Assembly: GCA_030591965.1 (NCBI GenBank)
Contig: JAUVAA010000010.1
Span: 1-36,922 of the forward strand
Length of the DNA: 36,922 nt
Origin: a bacterium
Lineage (GTDB): Bacteria > Pseudomonadota > Gammaproteobacteria > Methylococcales > Methylomonadaceae
Reading direction: 5' to 3'
Below, in pieces: positions 25,547 through 32,505 of this stretch. A model generated the notes under the pieces. The model was not told where the DNA came from and did no database searches. It was given only the letters and a program-made list of their open reading frames with translations. Made by a program: the position numbers and the translations under genes. Each line of letters begins with the position of its first letter. Position 1 is the stretch's first letter.

Positions 25547-25841
25547 TGTGTTTCTCCGTGTTGTAGCGCTTGTTCATTTTACGAGAAGGGATAATGGTTT
25601 TCAAAAAAATGGTATGCTCGTCTTCAACATACGGCACGATATAAACATAGTTTTTAATGCTTATGAGTATGATCAAAACTGACTGATTGGGGTATTTTTC
25701 GGTGTTTGGGTGCGCCAGATTAGCAAGTATATTATTTGAATTTATGGCGAGATATACATCTTCAAAACCAACGCCCCTTTCTTTTTTTAATTGAGCATTC
25801 TTTTCTGGAGAAAAGCGTATTTGTTTATTTTTAAATAGCAT
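25539..25841 (-). CDS. BrnT-like toxin (putative RNase)
   Basis: A 100-residue basic protein with IRFSPEKNAQLKKERGVGFEDVYLAI, the N-terminal signature of BrnT-like toxins, then YVYIVPYVEDEHTIFLKTIIPSRKMNKRY, the conserved strand pair and basic C-terminus. BrnT proteins have an RNase fold; here catalytic activity is inferred only from similarity and from pairing with a ribbon-helix-helix antitoxin. The pair sits inside the heme d1 operon between nirF and nirD. It starts 43 bp after the nirF stop and probably has its own promoter in that interval. Confidence 0.7.
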   Translation of the reverse strand: MLFKNKQIRFSPEKNAQLKKERGVGFEDVYLAINSNNILANLAHPNTEKYPNQSVLIILISIKNYVYIVPYVEDEHTIFLKTIIPSRKMNKRYNTEKHND

Positions 25842-25850
25842 ACATTGTAT
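25840..25850. promoter_or_regulatory. Candidate operator of the toxin-antitoxin pair
   Basis: The perfect palindrome-like ATACATTGTAT overlaps the toxin start codon; ribbon-helix-helix antitoxins bind such short inverted sites. On the minus strand TAATATAC just upstream could serve as a -10 element. This is inference from position. Confidence 0.35.
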
Positions 25851-25884
25851 ATTACTTGTGTTGTGTAATAAAACTCATTGTGTC

Positions 25885-27078
25885 TTACAACCCCATCTTA
25901 TGCGCCCGTGAGCTAAAAAATATACCGCTGGGTTTATTCGCAGGTAAACGGCTTATTTCTTTAAAGCTGCTAGTATCATAAATAAGCACTTGGTTATCAT
26001 CACGCGCGGAAACCCAGACATGTTCACCGCGCGGGGTAAATTCCATATGTAAAACGGCTTTTCCCGGCGTTAAAGCTTTTACTATTTGTAGCTCCTTAGC
26101 ATCAATCACTTGTACCTGAGCATTATCAGGGAATGCAAAATTAACCCAAATTTGCCGGCCATCGGGACGTGCCATCACAAACACCGGCTGACCGATAACG
26201 GGAATGCGTTTAACTAACTGCCAAGTATTTTGATCGACAACTAAAACTTCATGCTGCCCGACGGCAGGGACAAACATTAAATTCCCCGCCATTGCCCAGC
26301 CTTCTAAATGCGGCATTTTATACACAGGCATTTTTTCGTCATTTTTACCGTAATCGGGCAAAATTCGTTTTACACCTTGTTCGGGTGACCATAAGTCTAA
26401 TAAAGCTAAGCCGCGATCACCAAATAAACCGGCAATATAATAACGGCCATCAGGCGAGAGCAGGGCATCATAAGGTTGCTTGCCGATGTTTTTAAATTTC
26501 TCAATTTTGGGTTGTGTCGGGTCTTTAAGGTCGGCAATCCAAATTTCACCGGCATCAAATAAACTGAAAATAAATTTCTGATCCGGTGCATCGACTAAGC
26601 CAACCACTTTGGATAATTGTTGACTATCATACAAAGCAGGAATATCCGCGATTAATTCCAGTGTTTCAGTGGAGAAAATTTTAACGCCGCCGGGGGTGTA
26701 ATTGGACACAGCAATCAGCTTGCCATCTTGAGAAATAGCACCGCCAATACTGTTACCCGCTTGAATAATACGTTTGGCTATTTTGTCTTGTAATAAGTCT
26801 ATTTTAGTCAGACCACCATCGCGACCAAAAATAAAAGCATAACGCGCATCGCGAGAATAAACGATAGAGGCATGAGATAAATCTCCTAGACCTGAAATCT
26901 TGCTGATGCTGTTATTCGTGCTGGTATTGATGATTTGTATGGCCGCAGGTTCGCGCTCAATAATCACGCCTAAATCACCTGTTCCACGTAATTCAGTACA
27001 GCCGAATTGGCTAAAAGCGAGGCTAAAGAGCAGCGGGAATTTACTGAAGCGTGAGAAGGAGAAAGGGCATTTAATCAT
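25885..27078 (-). CDS. nirF: Heme d1 biosynthesis protein NirF
   Basis: A 397-residue eight-bladed-propeller protein of the cytochrome d1 family without a heme c domain. Recognisable NirF stretches are GTGDLGVIIEREPAAIQII, FGRDGGLTKIDL, YKMPHLEGWAM, VIGQPVFVMARPDGRQIWVN and the C-terminal KPSGIFFSSRAHKMGL. The N-terminus has a hydrophobic export signal with Cys after FSQFG, near a lipobox but imperfect, so a periplasmic lipoprotein is likely. NirF acts late in heme d1 synthesis, converting the NirJ product. The start overlaps the end of nirC by 8 bp. Downstream lies the toxin-antitoxin pair. Confidence 0.93.
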   Translation of the reverse strand: MIKCPFSFSRFSKFPLLFSLAFSQFGCTELRGTGDLGVIIEREPAAIQIINTSTNNSISKISGLGDLSHASIVYSRDARYAFIFGRDGGLTKIDLLQDKIAKRIIQAGNSIGGAISQDGKLIAVSNYTPGGVKIFSTETLELIADIPALYDSQQLSKVVGLVDAPDQKFIFSLFDAGEIWIADLKDPTQPKIEKFKNIGKQPYDALLSPDGRYYIAGLFGDRGLALLDLWSPEQGVKRILPDYGKNDEKMPVYKMPHLEGWAMAGNLMFVPAVGQHEVLVVDQNTWQLVKRIPVIGQPVFVMARPDGRQIWVNFAFPDNAQVQVIDAKELQIVKALTPGKAVLHMEFTPRGEHVWVSARDDNQVLIYDTSSFKEISRLPANKPSGIFFSSRAHKMGL

Positions 27079-27409
27079 GTTGTTGTCTTAGTAAGGTCTG
27101 AATAAACCAGCGAGTTTCTTGTTCGGTGATAAAAGGCTTCCATGGCGGCATCGCTGTACCTTTACGGCCATTTTGGATAGTATCTAACAAATAGTCGTCA
27201 GGTTTATTGGCCAAATCTTTGGCTAATAAAGAAGGACCGAGTCCACCTTTTAAGGTTAATCCATGGCAAGAGCCGCAATCATGCTTAAGCATGTTACGCA
27301 GTTCTTTTTGTCTGTCCTGCGGAGGATTCTGCGCGAAAGCGGGGGCTGTGTTAATAAAACATAAGCTTAATAATAGAGCTAATCGGTTGTGTGGCCATGA
27401 CAAATACAT
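27071..27409 (-). CDS. nirC: Cytochrome c55X, NirC-like
   Basis: A 112-residue periplasmic monoheme cytochrome c with a signal peptide (residues 1-26, ending AFA). Heme c binds at C45-GS-C48-H49 in the NirC-typical context HDCGSCHGLTLKGGLGPSL; Met87 in GTAMPPW is the likely sixth ligand. NirC donates electrons to the cd1 enzyme or serves d1 maturation. The ATG lies 1 bp after the stop of the carbonic-anhydrase-like gene and the gene end overlaps nirF, so it is tightly coupled to both. Confidence 0.9.
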   Translation of the reverse strand: MYLSWPHNRLALLLSLCFINTAPAFAQNPPQDRQKELRNMLKHDCGSCHGLTLKGGLGPSLLAKDLANKPDDYLLDTIQNGRKGTAMPPWKPFITEQETRWFIQTLLRQQHD

Positions 27410-27410
27410 T

Positions 27411-28154
27411 TTATTTTAGTATTTTGCGTGCATTTCTGGCTTGTAGCGGACGATTATTCGGGGTATCAATAATATGACCGAAATGTTCAATTTGTCCAGC
27501 GGCAGCCGTTAGTGGTTGCTTTAAAACTAACCATAAAACATTTTCAGTGCAAGGCGGGGTCGTTAATGAACCATTGTATCGGTAATAAGCCAAGTCATTT
27601 GGTAGCAGGCCTTTTGCTGATATGGCTGGTAATTGCTTATTTATTGCGCCTGATTTTTCCGGCATTAATGCCCAGATGTCTTTGAGTGTTGGGTTTTCCA
27701 TGCCTTTCGAAAACATAATTGAGAGTACCGCTAAATTACCTAATTTATCGATATGTGTTAACTGTGCTTCTAAAGGATATGATTTGCCGTCGATCTGATT
27801 TTCGCTAGGGGAGTGAAATTGTAACTGCGTTAACTCATACTTATGATCATTGATGGATAAGGTGCTGCCGCGTTGAAAGTTAATTTGAATCGTATGGCCA
27901 TTGTTAACAATGTCACTGGCATTGGCGTTATAGCGGACTGTCAGTGGTGCTAATTTGGCATCAACAAAATTACTAAGATTAATAGGTGCCTGGCCTGTGC
28001 CGGTAGTGCAAGTAGTGTAATCAGAGCTTAAAGTACCCCAGTTTTTAGGCCCTTCTTGTCCAGAGTATGCCCACGCTGCTAGTTTAGGTTGGTTGATTAG
28101 TGCACAGCCTGAACTTAGTAAGGCGATTGTTAGGAGGCTTAATTTTATTTTCAT
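27411..28154 (-). CDS. Alpha-carbonic-anhydrase-like lipoprotein lacking two zinc ligands
   Basis: A 247-residue alpha-CA-family protein with a lipoprotein-like signal (Cys17 after LLSSG). Family features kept: WAYSGQEGPKNWG, NNGH with proton-shuttle His87, SEN Glu118, SLTTPPCTE with the gatekeeper Thr, the Cys49/Cys202 disulfide pair, and NNRPLQARN near the end. Of the three zinc histidines only His114 remains: the first is Gln112 (LQFH instead of HFH) and the third is Gln131 (LEAQLTH instead of EAHxxH). Hydratase activity is therefore unlikely; binding, structural or altered-metal roles are possible. It is 1 bp from nirC. No Shine-Dalgarno is seen; CCTCCT, an anti-Shine-Dalgarno-like string, precedes the ATG. 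Confidence 0.88.
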   Translation of the reverse strand: MKIKLSLLTIALLSSGCALINQPKLAAWAYSGQEGPKNWGTLSSDYTTCTTGTGQAPINLSNFVDAKLAPLTVRYNANASDIVNNGHTIQINFQRGSTLSINDHKYELTQLQFHSPSENQIDGKSYPLEAQLTHIDKLGNLAVLSIMFSKGMENPTLKDIWALMPEKSGAINKQLPAISAKGLLPNDLAYYRYNGSLTTPPCTENVLWLVLKQPLTAAAGQIEHFGHIIDTPNNRPLQARNARKILK

Positions 28155-28281
28155 AGGAGGTAATTTCTCGTTCCCAAGTGCTATTTAGGAATACATGGTG
28201 AGAAGCTAGGCTTCGTGAGTGCTGAGTTGGTATTTGTCACAGGAGGAGCTGGTGAACAAGCTATAGCGAAATTTAAGTCTT

Positions 28282-28404
28282 GTAGGGTGGGCAACGCTTT
28301 TTTGCCCACCATTTTAAATGCAAATCCTATTGTGTATTACGGCTCAATGATAAAGAACCTTGTTTTTCATTATTTGGTGGGCAAAAGAAAGCTGCCCACC
28401 CTAC
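28282..28404. repeat. 123-bp GTAGGGTGGGC inverted-repeat element
   Basis: The left arm (28282-28310), GTAGGGTGGGCAACG plus TTTGCCCACC, and the right arm (28377-28404), GGTGGGCAAA plus GCTGCCCACCCTAC, are near-perfect inverted copies, each itself a hairpin, around a 66-bp AT-rich centre. It fills most of the 258-bp gap between the small cytochrome and the carbonic-anhydrase-like gene. Its right end abuts the cytochrome stop. The other half of the gap has only degenerate TTCCCAAG-type repeat traces. Confidence 0.78.
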
Positions 28405-28412
28405 GCCTAATA

Positions 28413-28724
28413 TTAAGGTTTTAAGCGACTATAATACGAGGCAATATTATCAATATCACGATCAGATAATGAACCCGCAATATTATTCATAATTTCGGAT
28501 ACGCGTGTTTTATTACGGTACTGTTTTAAGGCGTTTTCCATATACTCTTCATCACGCCCTGCTAAAGGCGGAAAAGGCGCTTCCGCACTTGTTTTACGAA
28601 TACCATGACATTGCGAACAGACAGCCGCGGCTTTAGATTTTCCAGCATAAATACTGGTCGCCTGACTGGGCGCGCTAAAGCTAAAAGCCAGTAGTGTTGC
28701 GAGTGAATAAGTAAGTAGTTTCAT
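28413..28724 (-). CDS. Small class I c-type cytochrome (c553-like)
   Basis: A 103-residue periplasmic cytochrome with a signal peptide (residues 1-23). Heme c binds at C36-SQ-C39-H40; Met79 in SEIMNNIAGSLSDRDI is the likely axial ligand. The GIRKTSAEAPFPPLAGRDEEY pattern is that of c553/c4-type domains. It lies 5 bp after the cd1 gene and is the plausible electron partner of that protein, playing the part of NirM. It is followed by the repeat at 28282. Confidence 0.85.
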   Translation of the reverse strand: MKLLTYSLATLLAFSFSAPSQATSIYAGKSKAAAVCSQCHGIRKTSAEAPFPPLAGRDEEYMENALKQYRNKTRVSEIMNNIAGSLSDRDIDNIASYYSRLKP

Positions 28725-28729
28725 TGGTC

Positions 28730-30298
28730 TTACTCCATTTCGTCAGGTGATAATCCACGCGTCATATATTTCACACGGCCACGCGAGAAAATACCTGCTG
28801 GGCTTTCCATTTGTATAGAACCGGTTTTTTTCAATGAAGTTGAATCGTAAACAACGACTTCATCACCGGCATAACCCGCGCTGACATATAAAGACTTACC
28901 ATCGGCACTGTATTCTGGGAAGTAGGCATGACCGCCGACATCTAAAGTTTTAACCACCTCTAATGATTTTTTATCAATCAATTGAATAGTACGAGCGCGT
29001 CTGTCTTTAGTAATAATATCCACGGCAACATAAGGTGCATTAGCATGAGCGGCTGGTGATTCTGTACCACCAGAAACAGGGATTAGTTTAACCAGTTTCA
29101 TCGTATCTAAGTCCCAAACGCTGACCACGGTTTTATCGCAAGTACCGAAGTTAGTACCAAAACCTAAAGTACGACCATCCACTTTAACGGCTGCGCCACC
29201 ACCCACATGTGGTACACAACCCGCTGGTAATTTTTTGATAATTTCGCGTTTTTCTAAATCAATCGCGGTCACAATGCTATCGTCATACGAGGCAATCATT
29301 AATTTTTTGCCTTTATGGGTTAAGAAAGCATCATGTAAATGACGGCCGACATTTTTTATTTTAGTGACAGGGAAGTCATCTTTTAAATCCACGACCCAAA
29401 CTTGGCCAGCATTTTCTAAGGCAATCGCGAAAATATCTGCATACGGCGTACCAATCACCATACCTGAATCAGAACTCACCATTTTACCGTCAGGATCGAT
29501 GCCTTCTAATTCAAATTGCTTTAAAGGCTCTAAAGTATCTGCGTCTAAAATAACGGCGTTATGCGGAACGAAAGAACCGGCCATCAAATATTTGCCATCG
29601 CGCGAAATACCGATGCCAGGGCCATTCCAGCCTGTTTTAATGCTGCGTACCGCTTGCATCGTATATAAATCAACTTTATAGATTTCTGCCGTATCGGTTT
29701 TTACATAAGCCCAGCGCTCATTAGCCGGACTAAATTCAATAATATGTGCTGCAGTTACCGTGGGTACTACACCGACTTGTTGGTGCGTTTTGCTATTAAT
29801 AAATACCGCTTCTGAACCATCGCCGCGACCGTATTTTCCGCGTGCAGCAACGCCGATAATATCGTCCATGCTATCGATTTTAAACGTCGGTTTATTCGGT
29901 AGTTTAGACTCGTCTTTTACATAAACTTTTAAAGACGCTTTCATATCTTTAATAGTGAAAGCAGGATTGGCTAATTTTGGCGTGCTTTGTAAATGCTTGA
30001 CCATGTCGCGGATATCGCTATCGGATAAACGGCCGAAAAACGGAGGCATTAAAGTTTCAAAGCTACCGGTCATAATCAAAGTACGTAAAGCCGTTGGGCT
30101 GCGACCTTTTAGGGTTTCGGAATTCAACGCTGGAGCTAAATAACCTCCATGATCTGAACCATGACAGCTGGCACAGTTGTCTTGATAAAGCTGGTGCATT
30201 TTATGCTTATTACCAGCCTCCGCGAATACGCTGGAGCTAAAGAGTAAACTGATGCTTGCGGCTAGAATGGATTTTTTTATTATTGTTGTCGCTTCCAT
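28730..30298 (-). CDS. Cytochrome cd1-family protein (NirS/NirN-like)
   Basis: A 522-residue periplasmic protein: signal peptide (1-26), an N-terminal heme c domain with C42-AS-C45-H46 and Met84, and an eight-bladed d1 propeller. The d1 residues are present: proximal His185 (AAHIIEF), and the two distal histidines His322 (LHDAF) and His364 (VPHVGGG). NirS reduces nitrite to NO; NirN is a dehydrogenase finishing heme d1. The short c domain starting right after the signal (LYQDNCASCHG), VPHNAVILDADTLEPLK and IDKKSLEVVKTL are closer to NirN as I know it, while position at the head of the operon is usual for nirS. The end SPAGIFSRGRVKYM fits neither well. Function is left open. Confidence 0.85.
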   Translation of the reverse strand: MEATTIIKKSILAASISLLFSSSVFAEAGNKHKMHQLYQDNCASCHGSDHGGYLAPALNSETLKGRSPTALRTLIMTGSFETLMPPFFGRLSDSDIRDMVKHLQSTPKLANPAFTIKDMKASLKVYVKDESKLPNKPTFKIDSMDDIIGVAARGKYGRGDGSEAVFINSKTHQQVGVVPTVTAAHIIEFSPANERWAYVKTDTAEIYKVDLYTMQAVRSIKTGWNGPGIGISRDGKYLMAGSFVPHNAVILDADTLEPLKQFELEGIDPDGKMVSSDSGMVIGTPYADIFAIALENAGQVWVVDLKDDFPVTKIKNVGRHLHDAFLTHKGKKLMIASYDDSIVTAIDLEKREIIKKLPAGCVPHVGGGAAVKVDGRTLGFGTNFGTCDKTVVSVWDLDTMKLVKLIPVSGGTESPAAHANAPYVAVDIITKDRRARTIQLIDKKSLEVVKTLDVGGHAYFPEYSADGKSLYVSAGYAGDEVVVYDSTSLKKTGSIQMESPAGIFSRGRVKYMTRGLSPDEME

Positions 30299-30406
30299 AA
30301 GAATTCCTAAGATTGATAAAGGTAATGTTGACTCGATATTGTTAAATTAAAACATGAAAAGCACTATAACGCATCATTTGTAAAGATCAGTAATTGAGCA
30401 AACGTA

Positions 30407-31567
30407 TTAATTTAGTTGGTAGTTGCCGGAATAGCTTGAGTATTCGACCTGATCAAAAGCACCGGTTTGTTGTAAATAAACGAGGCCACCTATAAGACCT
30501 AATGCAATAAGAACGGCAAAACCAATTTTCCAGATACTATAAGGGCGTTCGCCTTGCACTTCACCGGTACGGCCATTGATAACAAAGCGATAAACTTTAT
30601 TTCGGTACATAAAAGCGGCTGACCACACGGGTAAAAGGCAATGCTTATAAGTGACTTGGCTATGTTGAGTGCTGACTTGATGAATACGTTGATGATCACC
30701 GCCGATGTCATAGGCAATATCTTGGCGAATCATACCATCTATGACCTGTTTAGCGCGGTCAAAGCCTTCATCTAAGTTGACTTGATATAATTCACTTTGA
30801 AAACCACTGATATAATTTTCATCATAAGGTACTAAATTTTCCAGATCCCAAGGTTGCAAGCGATCCAGAATTTGTCGAGGTAGAGATAAGCTAGCACCAA
30901 TTAAAACATCATCAAAAAATCTTGATACTCGTCCTCGAACATTTGTCCAACGTATTTTTGGCACTCGTTTCACTGTGGAAACTTGGCGGCCTTTTTGTAT
31001 GTAACTGACGCGCTCATTAACATAGTAAGTGTCACCTCTAGCGCCTGTGTAAGTGCTATCTGTATGGCTGTCATAAGTCCAATAGGGCAGGTAGATACCG
31101 GTTAGTTTCGTATCTGCGCGTGCATATTTTTTGACTTTGTTAGGCGCAAACCATAATTTATTAAGCCATAGACTGAATTGTTTTTTGGCGTGCGCTTCTT
31201 CAATTAAAAAAGGGAGTAGCGACTTGGGTGGGAGTGGTTTGTTTTTTTGTGAGCTAATAACAATATCAGTACTACAAAAAGGGCATTCACCAGCATGTAT
31301 ACTGGCAGAAAATTTAAAACTTGCACCACAGGCTTCGCAGTGTGCTTGATTATTGACTTCGCTAGGTTGAGTTTCGGCTAGTTCACGTAATGCCTGAGCC
31401 AAGTCATATTCTTCGATGCGGTCTTGTTTGGCGCTAATATCATTTGTTTGGCCGCAGTGTGAACAAACCTGTTGCTGTGTGCCGGGCTGATATTTCAGCA
31501 TTGAGCCACATTGAGAGCAGGGAAACTGGTTGTGTGTAGATGGTGATTTTATTTTAGTAATTTTCAC
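30407..31567 (-). CDS. Double zinc-ribbon membrane protein (YdjG-like)
   Basis: A 386-residue protein with two N-terminal zinc ribbons, C17/C20/C35/C38 and C77/C80/C95/C98, a central region with YLPYWTYDSHTDSTYTG and a single C-terminal transmembrane helix (about 345-367) followed by a short Tyr/Ser tail. It is often annotated as TFIIB-type zinc ribbon or misannotated as primosomal protein N'-like. In Bacillus, YdjG works with YdjH, the SPFH protein YdjI and PspA in membrane stress. Here it lies downstream of SPFH, TelA and XpaC genes. The long gap upstream carries repeats and a gene remnant. Confidence 0.7.
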   Translation of the reverse strand: MKITKIKSPSTHNQFPCSQCGSMLKYQPGTQQQVCSHCGQTNDISAKQDRIEEYDLAQALRELAETQPSEVNNQAHCEACGASFKFSASIHAGECPFCSTDIVISSQKNKPLPPKSLLPFLIEEAHAKKQFSLWLNKLWFAPNKVKKYARADTKLTGIYLPYWTYDSHTDSTYTGARGDTYYVNERVSYIQKGRQVSTVKRVPKIRWTNVRGRVSRFFDDVLIGASLSLPRQILDRLQPWDLENLVPYDENYISGFQSELYQVNLDEGFDRAKQVIDGMIRQDIAYDIGGDHQRIHQVSTQHSQVTYKHCLLPVWSAAFMYRNKVYRFVINGRTGEVQGERPYSIWKIGFAVLIALGLIGGLVYLQQTGAFDQVEYSSYSGNYQLN

Positions 31568-31578
31568 ATATCTATAGG

Positions 31579-31600
31579 AGTAGGGCGGACTTCAGTCCGC
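31579..31600. repeat. Single REP arm, GTAGGGCGGACTTCAGTCCGC
   Basis: It contains the palindrome GCGGACTTCAGTCCGC (31585-31600). The inverted partner-like arm is at 32473-32494, about 0.87 kb away, and the lipoprotein gene lies between. Confidence 0.6.
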
Positions 31601-31634
31601 TTGTTGACATTGATATTGAAACGAATTGAGGTTT

Positions 31635-31799
31635 CTAATTATTTTGCCGTTTAACCTCATCAAGTGTTCTTCCGCCTTTATATTTCCATTCAATCCAGCC
31701 ATTAGCGCTACGCCCTAATACAACAGCCGCAGAAGCACTCGGCGAGGAAAAGATATGGTCTTTAGTGAATAGTAAAATACCTTCTTTTTGGCTATGTAC
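31635..31799 (-). pseudogene. Remnant of a DUF4357-domain protein
   Basis: A frame without a start codon reads about 54 residues to a TAG at 31635. It includes FTKDHIFSSPSASAAVVLGR and SANGWIEWKYKGGRTLDEVK, the hallmark of DUF4357, a domain usually at the C-terminus of GIY-YIG nuclease-like or restriction-associated proteins. The upstream part of the gene is missing: the frame hits a TGA inside the end of the MITE at 31793-31910. The fragment is well conserved, so the loss may be recent. Confidence 0.7.
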
Positions 31800-31910
31800 T
31801 CATTAAGTGTTGGTGATCACCTATGCTATTGTTTTTACTTAAGTCATAGTAATAGGTAAGTGGCTGTAATCATTCGCCTGTACGCCTTACCAACAGCTAA
31901 TGAGTACATA
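31793..31910. mobile_element. 116-bp MITE with TA target duplication
   Basis: The inverted ends TGTACTCATTAAGTGTTGGT (31795-31814) and ACCAACAGCTAATGAGTACA (31889-31908) match at 18 of 20 positions. Both are flanked by TA, consistent with a TA duplication of the IS630/mariner type. There is no coding capacity. It abuts the truncated DUF4357 frame. The remaining sequence to 31977 shows no gene. Confidence 0.7.
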
Positions 31911-31977
31911 CCTTAATATAGATCTGTAGACTTAAGGGTTACCCTTATTGGCCTATTATTTACCTTAATCTTCATCT

Positions 31978-32259
31978 TTAAGGATGAAAGACATCACTAC
32001 CTGTGCGAATCTCCCAGTTTAAATATTTCATACAATTATTTCTTTTTCCTCGGTTCTCACTTTTTTGAGCTAATTGAGCATAGTTATTTGCCGCCCCATT
32101 ACCAAAAATAATAGCGGGGGTATCTAATTTCTTATCAGTTGCATTTGTGCAACGAGTTAGGTCTTCATAAAAGTCTTGATAAGTAGCTCCCTCTTTAGCA
32201 AAACCTCTCGAACATCCAGTCACCGTAACAAGTAATAATACTGCTATAACTATTTTCAA
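31978..32259 (-). CDS. Small lipoprotein of unknown function
   Basis: I start at a TTG preceded by AAGGGGAAGGAA, giving a 93-residue protein with a compact lipoprotein signal (IVIAVLLLVTVTGC). The same frame is open further up to 32388, but that would put about 43 residues before the signal. The mature part has YQDFYEDLTRCTNATDKKL, an NNYAQLAQKSE segment and a second Cys in RNNCMKYLNWE, so one disulfide is possible. The family is not recognised. REP arms flank it on both sides. Confidence 0.6.
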   Translation of the reverse strand: MKIVIAVLLLVTVTGCSRGFAKEGATYQDFYEDLTRCTNATDKKLDTPAIIFGNGAANNYAQLAQKSENRGKRNNCMKYLNWEIRTGSDVFHP

Positions 32260-32472
32260 TTCCTTCCCCTTAAATAAAATCAACCTAAAACGATAGACCG
32301 GCATCAACTGCCGATAGGTAAAAATTAACACCCAAATACCAGTATGGCTCGCAATAAATAGATAGTTTTTGAAAAGTCTATTCTGCAATTACAAGCACAA
32401 TACTTGACTTAACCTTATCAATTAATGTTGTTTTAGACAATTTTCTATTTATTAAGAGAGGTTACGCTTATT

Positions 32473-32494
32473 GGCGGACTAAAGTCTGCCCTAC
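32473..32494. repeat. Single REP arm, inverted relative to 31579
   Basis: GGCGGACTAAAGTCTGCCCTAC is the reverse-complement type of the GTAGGGCGGAC arm. It ends 12 bp before the stop codon of the SPFH gene. Confidence 0.6.
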
Positions 32495-32505
32495 GTGAGA
32501 GTTTA

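Noticed and set aside
30299-30406. FNR/Dnr-type box (TTGAT-N4-ATCAA) before the cd1 gene
   Set aside because: The closest match, CAATATCGAGTCAA on the coding strand, fits only one half-site, so no regulator site is claimed.
32260-32388. Longer start for the 93-residue lipoprotein
   Set aside because: It would place about 43 residues before a complete lipoprotein signal; the TTG at 32259 has a strong purine-rich ribosome-binding site.
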